Below are positions 24,555-33,038 of a DNA stretch of 64,000 nt, piece by piece (the first letter of the stretch is position 1; the number at the start of each line of letters is the position of its first letter). Made by a program: the position numbers and the translations under genes. Source of the DNA: Hyphomicrobiales bacterium. GTDB lineage: Bacteria; Pseudomonadota; Alphaproteobacteria; Rhizobiales; Xanthobacteraceae. The notes beneath the pieces were generated by a model. The model had not been told where the DNA came from. It saw nothing but the letters and a program-made list of their open reading frames with translations, and made no database searches. The stretch covers positions 1 to 64,000 of the forward strand of contig JAKFYI010000004.1 in NCBI GenBank assembly GCA_021730985.1, given 5' to 3'.

Positions 24555-26252
24555 ATGACCGAACCCATGCGAGTCGAGACCGACGTGCTGGTGATCGGCT
24601 CGGGCGCTGCCGGCATGTACGCCGCGATCGAGGCGGCGCGCGCCGGCTGCAACGTGTTTCTGATCGACCGCAGCCTGATCGGGCGCGGCGGCGCCACGGT
24701 GATGGCACAGATGACGGTGGCGGTGGCGCTCGGCGATGAGGGGCCCGACCATTGGTCGCATCACTATCAGGACACGCTGACCGCAGGCCGCGGGCTCTGC
24801 AACGAAGCGCTGGCGCGGCTGCTCACCGAAGAAGGTCCGGCCTGCATCAAGGAGATGGACGCCTGGGGCGTCGGCTGGGCGCGCAAGGACGGCAAAATCA
24901 CGTCAGCCTTTGCGCCGGGCCACGACCGGCCGCGCTGCGTCTATGTGGATTTTCTCAGCACCGGGCCCGCCGTGTCGAGCACGTTGCGCGGCGTGGTGAA
25001 CAAGACCAAATCGATCACGCGCAAAGGCGATCTTTGCGTCGTCGATCTGCTCAAGGCGGACGGCATCGTGACCGGCGCGGTGGCGTGGCATCTCGGCTCC
25101 GGCGCGCCGGTGACGATCTCGGCCAAGGCGACCATCGTCGCGACCGGCGGACTGACCAGGCTGTACCGGCGCAACAGTGCCTCGTCGAACATGGGCGGCG
25201 ACGGCTACGCGCTGGCGCTGCGCGCGGGCGCTCCGCTGCTCGACATGGAATTCGTGCAGTTCTTCCCGATCGGGCACCTGGCTCCCCGCCTGATCGGCAT
25301 GGACCCGATCATGTGGGATCCGTTCCGCTACAAGCTCGGCGGCAAGCTGCTCAACAACCGTGGCGAGGATTTCACACAAAGCTACGGCGTCACGGAGGAC
25401 GGCAAGTACATCATCACCCGCGATGTCGCCACCTACGCGATCATCAAGGAGGTCGGGGCCGGCCGCGGCTCGCCGCACGGCGGCGTCTATCTCAGCTTCC
25501 AGCACGTCCCGGAAGCGAAGCTACGCGAGGCGTTCGGCCCGGTGATCGACCGCCTTGCCGAGAACGGCATCGACCTGACCAAGCAGGCGGTCGAAGTGGC
25601 GCCGATCGCGCACTATCATATGGGCGGCGTTCAGGCTGACGTCGGCATGAACACCGAGGTGCCGGGATTGCTCGTGGCCGGCGAAGCGGTCGGCGGCGCG
25701 AACGGCGCCAACCGGCTGTCCGGCAACGCCATCACCGAGGCCTTCGTGTTCGGCCGCGAGGCCGGCCGCACTGCCGCCAAGCGCGTCAAAGAGATGGGCG
25801 CCCTGCCCTCATCGTCCGGTACGGCACGCGAGGCGGTCGCTCTCATTTCTTCGGACGGCCCCGGGAATTCGCCGAACACAGCCGAGATGCTTGAGGCCTT
25901 GCAACAGACCATGGCCGACGACGTCGGCCCGTTTCGCAACGGGGACGGGCTGGTCCGCGCGCTCCATCGCATCAAGGACATGACCGGCGCGATAGGCTCC
26001 ACGCCATTTGGCACGGGTGCCGCCTTCGACATGCAACGGCTGGACTGGTTCGACCTACGGAATATGCTCACCGTCGCCCATGTGGTGACGCAGGCGGCGC
26101 TCAACCGCACCGAAAGCCGCGGCGCGCACCAGCGCGAGGATTTCCCCGGCATGCTGCCGGAATGGAACGTCAACCAGATCGTTCGTCTCGAGAGGGGGAA
26201 TATCGCCATCGCCCGTGAGCCGGCCTCGGTCAGCAAAGCGGCTGCGCAATGA
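24555..26252 (+). CDS. Fumarate reductase/succinate dehydrogenase-type flavoprotein
   Basis: 565-residue FAD enzyme of the SdhA/FrdA/KstD superfamily. Dinucleotide fold DVLVIGSGAAGMYAAIEAA at residues 9-27. Active-site elements of the SDH family are kept: AHYHMGGVQ (His353), VGAGRGSPHGGVYLS (Arg) and NGANRLSGNAITEA (Arg). The His that binds FAD covalently in SdhA (SHTVAAQGG) is missing (GATVMAQMT), so FAD is probably non-covalent. No signal peptide and no membrane anchor genes, so it is a soluble enzyme, coupled by a four-base overlap to a small 2Fe-2S protein and then UbiD. Likely reduces or oxidises an enoate or unsaturated acid of the same pathway; that role is inference. Confidence 0.9.
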   Translation: MTEPMRVETDVLVIGSGAAGMYAAIEAARAGCNVFLIDRSLIGRGGATVMAQMTVAVALGDEGPDHWSHHYQDTLTAGRGLCNEALARLLTEEGPACIKEMDAWGVGWARKDGKITSAFAPGHDRPRCVYVDFLSTGPAVSSTLRGVVNKTKSITRKGDLCVVDLLKADGIVTGAVAWHLGSGAPVTISAKATIVATGGLTRLYRRNSASSNMGGDGYALALRAGAPLLDMEFVQFFPIGHLAPRLIGMDPIMWDPFRYKLGGKLLNNRGEDFTQSYGVTEDGKYIITRDVATYAIIKEVGAGRGSPHGGVYLSFQHVPEAKLREAFGPVIDRLAENGIDLTKQAVEVAPIAHYHMGGVQADVGMNTEVPGLLVAGEAVGGANGANRLSGNAITEAFVFGREAGRTAAKRVKEMGALPSSSGTAREAVALISSDGPGNSPNTAEMLEALQQTMADDVGPFRNGDGLVRALHRIKDMTGAIGSTPFGTGAAFDMQRLDWFDLRNMLTVAHVVTQAALNRTESRGAHQREDFPGMLPEWNVNQIVRLERGNIAIAREPASVSKAAAQ

Positions 26253-26593
26253 GTGAAATCGCCACCCTCAAAATCTGGCGCGGCTCCGACAAGGCCAACG
26301 GCCACTGGGACAGCCACCAGGTGCCGTTCGAGCGCGGCCAATCGGTGCTCGATGGGCTGCGCTGGGTCCGGGCCCGGATCGATCCGACGCTGGCGATCCG
26401 GTTCTCCTGCATCAACGCCAACGCCTGCAAGGAATGCATGGTGGAGGTTGACGGCGAGACGGTCTATGCCTGCACCGCGCGGCTCGAGCCGCGCGAGATG
26501 CTGCTCACCCCGCTGTCCAACAAGAAGCTGGTGCGCGACCTGGTCACCGAGATCGCCCCTCCGGCGGAACGGTTTGCTGTAAGGGAAAAATGA
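26249..26593 (+). CDS. Miniature SdhB-like 2Fe-2S protein
   Basis: 114 residues corresponding only to the N-terminal Fer2 domain of SdhB/FrdB; the C-terminal domain with 3Fe-4S and 4Fe-4S clusters is absent. Ligands Cys54, Cys60, Cys63 and Cys75 (FSCINANACKECMV, TVYACTARL) have C-x5-C-x2-C-x11-C spacing, one residue longer in the first loop than the C-x4-C of SdhB. It overlaps both the flavoprotein and the ubiD-like gene by four bases, so it is almost certainly the electron partner of the flavoprotein. Confidence 0.88.
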   Translation: MSEIATLKIWRGSDKANGHWDSHQVPFERGQSVLDGLRWVRARIDPTLAIRFSCINANACKECMVEVDGETVYACTARLEPREMLLTPLSNKKLVRDLVTEIAPPAERFAVREK

Positions 26594-28122
26594 TGACGGT
26601 CGAACGAAAGCCGGTTGCCTACGACGGCCTGCGCGGATGGCTGAAGGTGCTCGAAGCCGCGGGCGAGGTGAAGCAGATCAACGGCGAGGTCGATTGGAAT
26701 ATCGAACTCGGCACCATCGCACGTCTGCTGCAGGGCCCGGCCACCGGCCCGTCGGTGCTGTTCAACAACATCAAGGACTACAACAAGCCGGATAGCCGCT
26801 GCAAAAAGGTGTTCACCGGCGCTCTCGCGAACTACCGCCGCATCGCGATGATGATGGGCCTGCCGCCGGAGACGCATCCGCGCGAACTGGTGAAGCTCGG
26901 CCGCAACATCCTGGCCGGTGCGATTCCGCCGAAGGTGGTGCCGACCGGTCCCTGCAAAGACGTGATCGTCAAGGGCGACGCGGTCGATCTCTACGAATTC
27001 CCCGCGCCATTCTGGAATCGGCTCGACGGCGGCCGCTATCTCATGACCTACGGCGGCTGCGTCACCAAGGATCCCGAGAACGGGATCATGAACGTCGGCG
27101 TCTATCGCGGCATGATCCACAATAAGAACCACATACCGATCCTGATGTGGCGCGCCCAGCACATCGGCCACCACGTCACCGCCTGGCAGAACGGCGGCGC
27201 CAGCGAGGTGCCGATCGCGGTGGCCATCGGCGTCGAACCGTCGGTCGAGTTCGTCGCCGGCGCGCCGGTGCCGAAAGGCATCTGCGAGTACGACGTGGCC
27301 GGCTCGATCCGCGGCGCTCCGGTCGAACTGGTGAAATGCGAGACCGTAGACCTCATGGTTCCCGCGAACGCCGAGATCGTGATCGAAGGCTTCCTGCAGA
27401 TCGATCCGGCGAAGTATCTGCCGGAAGGCCCGTTCGCCGAGTTCACCGGCTATCTCGCCGGCGACCCGGCGCCAAAGCCGCCGATCCGCGTCACCGCCAT
27501 CACCCACCGCAAAGACCCGATCCTGCGCGGCACCATCGAAGGCGCGCTGCCGGGGAGCTATTCCGAGAACACCGTGACATCGTCGATCATGCGCGCGGCA
27601 ACGGCGTGGAACGTGCTCGATCGCGCCGGCGTTCCAGGCATCACCGACGTGTGGTGCCAGCCGGTGCAGGCCGGCATCAATCTGCTGATCCAGATGAAGC
27701 AGAGCTACCGCAACCAGGCCAAGCAGGCGGCGAACGCGATCTGGGGAAGTTCCGCGGCGCATGTGCGCTACAAGCACATCACCGTGGTGGACGACGACAT
27801 CGACATCCACGACTACGGCGCGGTCGATTGGGCGATCGCCTACCGGGTCAACGCCGGTGAGGACGACATCATCATCATGCCGTCCACGTTCGGGCTCGGG
27901 CTCGATCCTTCAACGCGCAAGCGCGACCGCAACCCGACGCTGTTCGGCACCGGCAAGTGGAACCGGGTGCTGATCGACGCCACCATGAACCTCGACTACG
28001 ACCCCGATCCTGACTTCGGCGGCGCGCGTTTCCCGCCAAAGGCCTGGCCCGACCAGGCCGACATCGACGCCGTGACGGCGCGGTGGAAGGAACTCGGGTT
28101 GGACGAACCCAAGAAAAAGTAG
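26590..28122 (+). CDS. UbiD-family (de)carboxylase
   Basis: 510-residue prenylated-FMN-dependent decarboxylase. UbiD marks: YDGLRGWLKVLEAAGEVKQI at the start, KDVIVKGDAVDLYEFPAPFW, DGGRYLMTYGGCVTKDPE, NVGVYRGMI and the active-site stretch LPEGPFAEFTGYLAGD with the conserved acidic residues, followed by the long C-terminal dimerisation part. Family members (de)carboxylate aromatic, heteroaromatic and alpha,beta-unsaturated acids. No UbiX-like prenyltransferase is in the window, so the cofactor must come from a gene elsewhere. Translationally coupled to the 2Fe-2S gene; a strong terminator follows six bases after the stop. Confidence 0.93.
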   Translation: MMTVERKPVAYDGLRGWLKVLEAAGEVKQINGEVDWNIELGTIARLLQGPATGPSVLFNNIKDYNKPDSRCKKVFTGALANYRRIAMMMGLPPETHPRELVKLGRNILAGAIPPKVVPTGPCKDVIVKGDAVDLYEFPAPFWNRLDGGRYLMTYGGCVTKDPENGIMNVGVYRGMIHNKNHIPILMWRAQHIGHHVTAWQNGGASEVPIAVAIGVEPSVEFVAGAPVPKGICEYDVAGSIRGAPVELVKCETVDLMVPANAEIVIEGFLQIDPAKYLPEGPFAEFTGYLAGDPAPKPPIRVTAITHRKDPILRGTIEGALPGSYSENTVTSSIMRAATAWNVLDRAGVPGITDVWCQPVQAGINLLIQMKQSYRNQAKQAANAIWGSSAAHVRYKHITVVDDDIDIHDYGAVDWAIAYRVNAGEDDIIIMPSTFGLGLDPSTRKRDRNPTLFGTGKWNRVLIDATMNLDYDPDPDFGGARFPPKAWPDQADIDAVTARWKELGLDEPKKK

Positions 28123-28128
28123 TCCTTC

Positions 28129-28156
28129 GGGGCGCCCAGCCGGCGCCCCTTTTTTT
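28129..28156 (+). terminator. Rho-independent terminator after the hydroxylase/UbiD cluster
   Basis: Stem GGGGCGCC, loop CAGCC, stem GGCGCCCC, then seven T. The clearest intrinsic terminator in the window; it marks the end of the 20.3-28.1 kb transcription unit(s). Confidence 0.92.
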
Positions 28157-28277
28157 GAAACCAACCACGGAAAGCCAAGAAAAGTGAAGGAATCACGTCG
28201 ATTCTTGTTGCAAGTCATTCGCAATTGCATTTGAATATGAACTGTGGCTGCCGTCCCTTGGCCGCGCGAATGTGAAA

Positions 28278-29135
28278 ATGCGTCAGACCACCATTGCGGC
28301 CGTTGCCGCGCTCCTATGCTGCCTCCCTGCGTTGGCGAAGGCTTCAGATGTCGATAGCGAACACCTATTCGGGATCACCGAGGGGAGCGACATCGGCACT
28401 GCGGGCGAGCGGGAAGTCGAACTCGAATTCGGTGCGCGGGCCGGCAAGCGCGGCGGCGCCTATCGCGTCCTGTCGCAGGCGAGCGCACTGAAACTCACGC
28501 TCACCGACAGTTTTCGCATCGCGCCGGTCGTCGCCTTCGACCATCACCGGATTCGCGGCGTGCCAGGTATCGACGACCATAATCAATTGGCTCTGGCGGA
28601 AATCGCCTTCGAGATGAAATACCGCGCGCTCGACCGTCAGCGCGCGCCGTTCGGCCTCACCCTCGCGGCGACGCCCTATTGGGCGCGCTCGGACGAAATG
28701 AGCGGCGAGCGCGTCAATGGCGGCGGCGTCAACCTGTCCGCGATGGCCGATAAGGAACTGATCGCCGACAAGCTGTTCGCCGCGGTCAACTTCGCCTACT
28801 CACCGGGTACCAGCCGCTCGCACACCACAAGATCATGGAGCCAGGATTCCAGCTTCGCCGGATCTGGAGCGCTCAGCGTCCGGTTGAGCGAGCGCACGTT
28901 TCTCAGCGGCGAGGTCCGTTACGAACGCGCCTATGACGGTCTCGCGCTGGACCGCTTTGCCGGACACGCCGTGTTCGCAGGGCCCGGACTGTACGTCCGC
29001 CTCAATGATAAAGCCTGGATCAGCGCACTGTGGAACGCACAGATCGCAGGACGCGCCGAGGGCGCCCTTGGCGCGCTCGACCTGACCAACTTCGAGCGCC
29101 ACTTGGTAAAAGCCCGGCTCGGCATCCAGTTCTGA
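28278..29135 (+). CDS. Outer-membrane-type beta-barrel protein of unknown function
   Basis: 285 residues with a signal peptide (MRQTTIAAVAALLCCLPALA, cleaved near KAS). The rest alternates polar and hydrophobic residues in strands typical of a small barrel (GEREVELEFGARAG, LALAEIAFEMKYRAL, LFAAVNFAYSPGTS, TFLSGEVRYERAYDG, GPGLYVRLNDKAWISALWNA) and ends with a terminal Phe (KARLGIQF), the usual outer-membrane assembly signal. Resembles transporter-like or phenol-degradation meta-pathway barrels, but I cannot assign a family. GTG 28272 is an alternative start. It lies between a terminator and a convergent monooxygenase gene, whose stop directly abuts its own. Confidence 0.75.
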   Translation: MRQTTIAAVAALLCCLPALAKASDVDSEHLFGITEGSDIGTAGEREVELEFGARAGKRGGAYRVLSQASALKLTLTDSFRIAPVVAFDHHRIRGVPGIDDHNQLALAEIAFEMKYRALDRQRAPFGLTLAATPYWARSDEMSGERVNGGGVNLSAMADKELIADKLFAAVNFAYSPGTSRSHTTRSWSQDSSFAGSGALSVRLSERTFLSGEVRYERAYDGLALDRFAGHAVFAGPGLYVRLNDKAWISALWNAQIAGRAEGALGALDLTNFERHLVKARLGIQF

Positions 29136-30611
29136 TCAGCCGGCCTTGACCGACGGCAGCGCCAACGCCGCATCCACCAGCGCGGTGGCGCGCTTGAAGT
29201 CGTAGTTGCGGTACATGCTCTGCTTCACCACGAACGACGCGCCGCCGTAGAACTTCTCGTACTGCTGATGGCGGCTGCCGAACTCCGAGCCGATGAAGTC
29301 CCACAACATACGCATCAGCGCGATACGGCTCTTCGCGTCGGTCGAACCCGAGCACATGTAGCGTTCGATGTCGGCCGCGGTCTCCGGATTTTCGATATCC
29401 GCCAGCGAGGACGGCAGCGTGATGAATGCGGAGCCGGCCAGTTCCCGAATGATTTCCAGCATCCGGCCGTTGAACTCCGACTGCATCGCCGAAGCGGCGT
29501 AGAGCGAGGTGCGCGACGGCCACAGCACGCCATCCTTGTCGATCGTCGCCATCAGTTCGTGCGAGACCAGCAGCGACTCGTAGATCGACGCGAGCGCCGC
29601 CAGTTCGCCCATCATGATCATTACCGCCGGATTGCCCTCGTTGCCGGTGACTTCGTTCATGCGCTTGGCGAGACCCATCATGAAGCGCAGTTTTACCACG
29701 TAGCGCACCTGCGCCTGATGGTTGCCGAGCGAATGCGCGGTGGTCTTCCACCATTGATCGCGGCTGAGCTCCACGTTGCGGTAGATGAAGACGTGTTCCC
29801 ATGGCACGAACACGTTGTCGAACACCGCATAGGCGTCGGACTCGTCGAACCGGCTCGAGAGCGGATAGTCGAACGAATTATCCGCCCGCAGCGCGAACGG
29901 CCGGCGCGGGTAGAGCTTGACGCCCGGAGCCGCCACCGGAATGGCGACGCAATTCGCGTAGTTCTCGTCGCCCGGCTGTAGCGCATGGATGCAACTCAGG
30001 TGGATCCAGTCGGACAACGGTCCACCGGTGGCAAGCTGCTGCGCGCCCGAGATCACGATGCCGTCGTCGCGCTCCTTGACCACGCCGGCATAGAGCGCCG
30101 GGTCGCTCTGCTTGTGCGCCGGTTTGCTGCGGTCGATCTGCGGCGGGACAATCGCGTAGCTCAGGTACAGATGCTCGTCGCGCATGCGCTCGTAGAAGGC
30201 GATCAGGTTGTCGGCGTATTTCTGGCCGCCGGCCGCGAACACGGACGGCACCGCGGCGTAGCCGGAGAAGAAGCTCGCGACGTGGTCGGGCGAACGCCCC
30301 ATCAGGCCGAAGCTCGCCTCCGCCCATTTCTCGGAAAACAGCCGCCGCTCGCGCAGGTCGGCGTGGGTCTTTGGAATTTGATACGCGCGCCACACCGGAT
30401 TGCCCGTCTTGGGCGACTTGAACGTCATCAGTTCGCGGTTCTCGGGCGCCGCGGCGATGTCGAACAGCCGCGCCACCGACCGCGCCGCCTCGCGGAACGC
30501 CTTGTGCATGCTGACGTCCTTCACCCGCTCGCCTTCGACGAACACCTGCCGGCCGTCGTTGAGCGAGCGCAGATAGTCCGCACCGGTCCGCATCGAACTG
30601 CCTGAAGACAT
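29136..30611 (-). CDS. 4-hydroxyphenylacetate 3-monooxygenase (HpaB) family oxygenase
   Basis: FADH2-dependent two-component hydroxylase of 491 residues, typical of HpaB. Matching segments: RTGADYLRSLNDGRQVFVEGERV, TGNPVWRAYQIPKTHADL, GDENYANCVAIPVAAPG, the AVFDNVFVPWEHVFIYRN strand and a helical C-terminus with GSEFGSRHQQYEKFYGG. Members hydroxylate phenols or other aromatics; a flavin reductase (HpaC) is required but none is in the window. Start ATG 30611 is preferred over a TTG at 30638. Divergent from a MarR gene over a perfect palindrome, so an aromatic compound probably induces it. Confidence 0.9.
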   Translation of the reverse strand: MSSGSSMRTGADYLRSLNDGRQVFVEGERVKDVSMHKAFREAARSVARLFDIAAAPENRELMTFKSPKTGNPVWRAYQIPKTHADLRERRLFSEKWAEASFGLMGRSPDHVASFFSGYAAVPSVFAAGGQKYADNLIAFYERMRDEHLYLSYAIVPPQIDRSKPAHKQSDPALYAGVVKERDDGIVISGAQQLATGGPLSDWIHLSCIHALQPGDENYANCVAIPVAAPGVKLYPRRPFALRADNSFDYPLSSRFDESDAYAVFDNVFVPWEHVFIYRNVELSRDQWWKTTAHSLGNHQAQVRYVVKLRFMMGLAKRMNEVTGNEGNPAVMIMMGELAALASIYESLLVSHELMATIDKDGVLWPSRTSLYAASAMQSEFNGRMLEIIRELAGSAFITLPSSLADIENPETAADIERYMCSGSTDAKSRIALMRMLWDFIGSEFGSRHQQYEKFYGGASFVVKQSMYRNYDFKRATALVDAALALPSVKAG

Positions 30612-30663
30612 GGGATTTCTCGCCTGTTGGGGCCGCAAGCGGCCCGGAATTGGCTACAGAATT

Positions 30664-30682
30664 TAGCTACGATATGTAGCTA
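30664..30682. promoter_or_regulatory. MarR operator candidate TAGCTAC-GATAT-GTAGCTA
   Basis: A perfect 7-5-7 palindrome in the 120-base gap between the HpaB-like gene (start 30611) and the MarR-type gene (30732). The 19-base size fits winged-helix dimers of the MarR family. A further half-site-like GGCTAC lies at about 30652-30657. Best explained as the shared operator controlling both genes. Confidence 0.75.
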
Positions 30683-30731
30683 TTGCGCCGGCGTCAATTC
30701 GGACGCATGATCGGTCCGGGAGGCTGGATCG

Positions 30732-31340
30732 ATGGGCTTGAAGCGGACCAGGCGTGGCGCGGGCGCACCGGCCGGCAACGCGCACTTCGCCATGCCGCGC
30801 ACGGTGTCGCACGCTCCGCTGCTCGCGAACGGCAGCGACGAGCCTTTCCGGCAGACGCTCTATCTCATGGTCCTGGCATTCGGCCGCCTGCAGGCCTGCC
30901 GCGAGGCCTTTGGCCGCGCCATGTCGCTGACCGGATCGCAGTTTGCCGTGCTGATCGGCACGGCGTATTGCCAGCACACCGACGGAGTTTCGATCCGCGC
31001 CCTCGCCGACCATGTCCAGCTTGCCGCCACCCATGTCACAACCGAGGTCGGCCGGCTGATCCGCAAGGGCTTGCTTACCAAGCGCGTCAATGCGAGCGAC
31101 CGTCGCGGCGTGCTGGTCAAATTGTCTCGCCGCGGCGAAGCCAGCCTGCTCCAGATTGCCCCTTTCGTGAGGGACGTGAACGATCTTCTGTTTGCGGATG
31201 TGCCGCGCGCCGAATTCGCCGCGGTTTCGAATTTCTTGCGCGGTTTCGCCAACAACAGCGAACGCGCCATTGCCGAGATCGCGCTTCGAGAGCGAGAGCA
31301 CACAACCACCGCAACCTCAAGGCAACGAAAGCGCGATTGA
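30732..31340 (+). CDS. MarR-family transcriptional regulator
   Basis: Winged-helix repressor/activator, 202 residues (a later ATG at 30792 would give 182). The DNA-binding part is VSIRALADHVQLAATHVTTE, GRLIRKGLLTKRVNASDRRG and VLVKLSRRGEASL, with the characteristic DRRGVLVKLS wing. The N-terminal 25 residues are basic and low-complexity, longer than usual. Divergent from the monooxygenase gene and facing the palindrome at 30664. The TRAP receptor gene starts 50 bases downstream and could be co-transcribed, tying uptake, oxygenation and control together. The effector is presumably the aromatic substrate (inference). Confidence 0.88.
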   Translation: MGLKRTRRGAGAPAGNAHFAMPRTVSHAPLLANGSDEPFRQTLYLMVLAFGRLQACREAFGRAMSLTGSQFAVLIGTAYCQHTDGVSIRALADHVQLAATHVTTEVGRLIRKGLLTKRVNASDRRGVLVKLSRRGEASLLQIAPFVRDVNDLLFADVPRAEFAAVSNFLRGFANNSERAIAEIALREREHTTTATSRQRKRD

Positions 31341-31390
31341 ACTGGCGGCTGCGGCCGGTCTAGCATCTGACATGCGAGGGAGGGACTGAG

Positions 31391-32416
31391 ATGACTTACG
31401 TTCGTACTGTTCTGGGGCGGCTGGTGGCCGGAGTTCTAGCTGCCGTTGCCGCGGCCCTGGTGACCTTTGGCGCTCCGGCGAGTGCCCAAGAATTCACCAT
31501 GAAATTCGCGACGCTCACCATCAACGACATCCAGCACGAATATATGAAGGCCTATAAGGCAGAGCTGGAGAAGGTCACCAACGGCCGGATCAAGGTCGAA
31601 CTTTATCCCGCAGCCCAGCTCGGCGGCGCTCCGCGGCAGAGCGAGGGGCTCCGGCTCGGAACCATCGAGGCCGCGATCGGACCCGCCGAATTGTTCGTCG
31701 GCATCGATCCGCGCTTCCAGGCACTGGCCATGGCCGGCCTCTTCAAGGATCGCGAGCATGCGCGCCGCGCGCTCGACAATCCGGACCTTCGCAAGCTGAT
31801 CGCCACCATCGGCGATGGGCGCGGGCTCGCAACCGTCGGCTACACGATCTACGACACGCAGATGTTCAACACCAAGACGCCGGTCAACAAGCTCGCCGAC
31901 CTCGCCAACAAGCGCATTCGCGTGCTGGCGTCGGATGGCGAACAGGCCATGGTCCGTGCGCTCGGCGCGAACTCAGTGCCGATGTCGTTGCCGGAAGTTC
32001 TCCCGGCGTTGCAGCAGGGCACGATCGACGGCGTGACCTCGGTGCTCGGCGTTTACGCGGCGCTGCGCTACTACGACGCGGCACCGCACCTGCTGGACAG
32101 CAAGCTTTGGTCGCTGGTGTCTCTTGTTCTCGTCAATAAGCCTTGGCTCGACCGCCTGCCGCCCGACCTGCAGAAGGCCGTGATGGATCTCGGCACCAAG
32201 CTGGAGGCCCCGAACCACGCCTGGCAAACCGAGCGGATCGCCGCCGACAAGGCGGCCTGGGCGAAGAACAACGGCAAGATGACGACGCTCTCCGCTGCGG
32301 AACAGGCCGAAGCACAAAAGCGCGTCATCGACGCGCTGGTCCCGGTGCTGGACAAGAACGCCAATCTGAAGACGTTCTACACCGGCGTGAAGGCGATCAC
32401 CGACAAGGTCAACTAG
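31391..32416 (+). CDS. dctP: TRAP transporter substrate-binding protein (DctP/TAXI-like, DctP branch)
   Basis: 341-residue periplasmic receptor; a signal peptide of about 33 residues ends GAPASAQ. DctP motifs: FTMKFATLTINDIQHEYMKAY, GRIKVELYPAAQLGG, PLPA-like segment reading KLADLANKRIRVLAS, MSLPEVLPALQQGTIDGVTS and HLLDSKLWSLVSLVLVNKPW. The conserved Arg that anchors a ligand carboxylate probably lies in NKRIRVLAS. TRAP systems use a sodium or proton gradient to import organic acids. DctQ and DctM genes follow directly, after a strong hairpin. Confidence 0.93.
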   Translation: MTYVRTVLGRLVAGVLAAVAAALVTFGAPASAQEFTMKFATLTINDIQHEYMKAYKAELEKVTNGRIKVELYPAAQLGGAPRQSEGLRLGTIEAAIGPAELFVGIDPRFQALAMAGLFKDREHARRALDNPDLRKLIATIGDGRGLATVGYTIYDTQMFNTKTPVNKLADLANKRIRVLASDGEQAMVRALGANSVPMSLPEVLPALQQGTIDGVTSVLGVYAALRYYDAAPHLLDSKLWSLVSLVLVNKPWLDRLPPDLQKAVMDLGTKLEAPNHAWQTERIAADKAAWAKNNGKMTTLSAAEQAEAQKRVIDALVPVLDKNANLKTFYTGVKAITDKVN

Positions 32417-32432
32417 ACCGGCCACACCACCA

Positions 32433-32462
32433 CTTGCCCGCGCGCCACCACGCGCGGGCAAG
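32433..32462 (+). promoter_or_regulatory. Intercistronic hairpin between dctP and dctQ
   Basis: Twelve-base perfect stem CTTGCCCGCGCG / CGCGCGGGCAAG with six-base loop. No T-run follows, so it is not a standard terminator. Likely protects the receptor mRNA 3' end and lowers permease expression, giving receptor excess. Confidence 0.7.
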
Positions 32463-32492
32463 ATCGTTCGACACGCCTTCAATCGGTCATTC

Positions 32493-33038
32493 ATGAGCCA
32501 AGCTTCCAACCCCAGCCCAACGCCGCCTCGATCGATCGAACGGATTGGCGAAGGTCTCACGCAGCTCTGCTTGGGAATCGCGGCGGTGGCGCTGATTTGC
32601 ATTGTCGCGATCAACGGCACCAACGTCGTCGCGCGCTATCTCTTCAATGCGCCGTTCAGTTGGGCCGAAGAGATGATGCTGTACTTGATGATCCTGTCGG
32701 TGTTCTCCGGCGCGATCGCAGTAACGTGGCGCAATCTCCACATCCGCATCGACACCTTCATCGAGAGGGCGCCGGCGGGGGTGCGGCGTGCCGCGCTGAA
32801 TATCGGCACCATCATGTCGCTGGTGGTGATGATCACCGTGATCTTCGCCAGCGCGCGGATCGTCACGCTGCTGTATTCCTACGACCAGCGCAGCGAGGCG
32901 CTGGACGCGCCGGTGTGGTTTCCGCAGTCTTTCGTGCCTGTCGGGCTCGGAATCATGGCGGCGATCATGGCCGTCAAGTTGGTGGCATCGCGCTTCTACG
33001 CCGAGCCGCCCGCGGATTCCGCGAAAGAACGGCCATGA
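32493..33038 (+). CDS. dctQ: TRAP transporter small permease
   Basis: 181 residues, four membrane helices (CLGIAAVALICIVAINGTNVVARY, MMLYLMILSVFSGAIAV, IMSLVVMITVIFASARIV, VGLGIMAAIMAVKLV). DctQ marks: NVVARYLFNAPFSWAEE and a WRNLHIRIDTFIERAP loop. It partners DctM as the accessory transmembrane subunit. Its stop overlaps the dctM start (ATGA), so translation is coupled. Confidence 0.92.
   Translation: MSQASNPSPTPPRSIERIGEGLTQLCLGIAAVALICIVAINGTNVVARYLFNAPFSWAEEMMLYLMILSVFSGAIAVTWRNLHIRIDTFIERAPAGVRRAALNIGTIMSLVVMITVIFASARIVTLLYSYDQRSEALDAPVWFPQSFVPVGLGIMAAIMAVKLVASRFYAEPPADSAKERP

Noticed and set aside
26464-27810. 448-codon minus-strand open frame
   Set aside because: Antisense to the ubiD-like gene; no recognisable protein.
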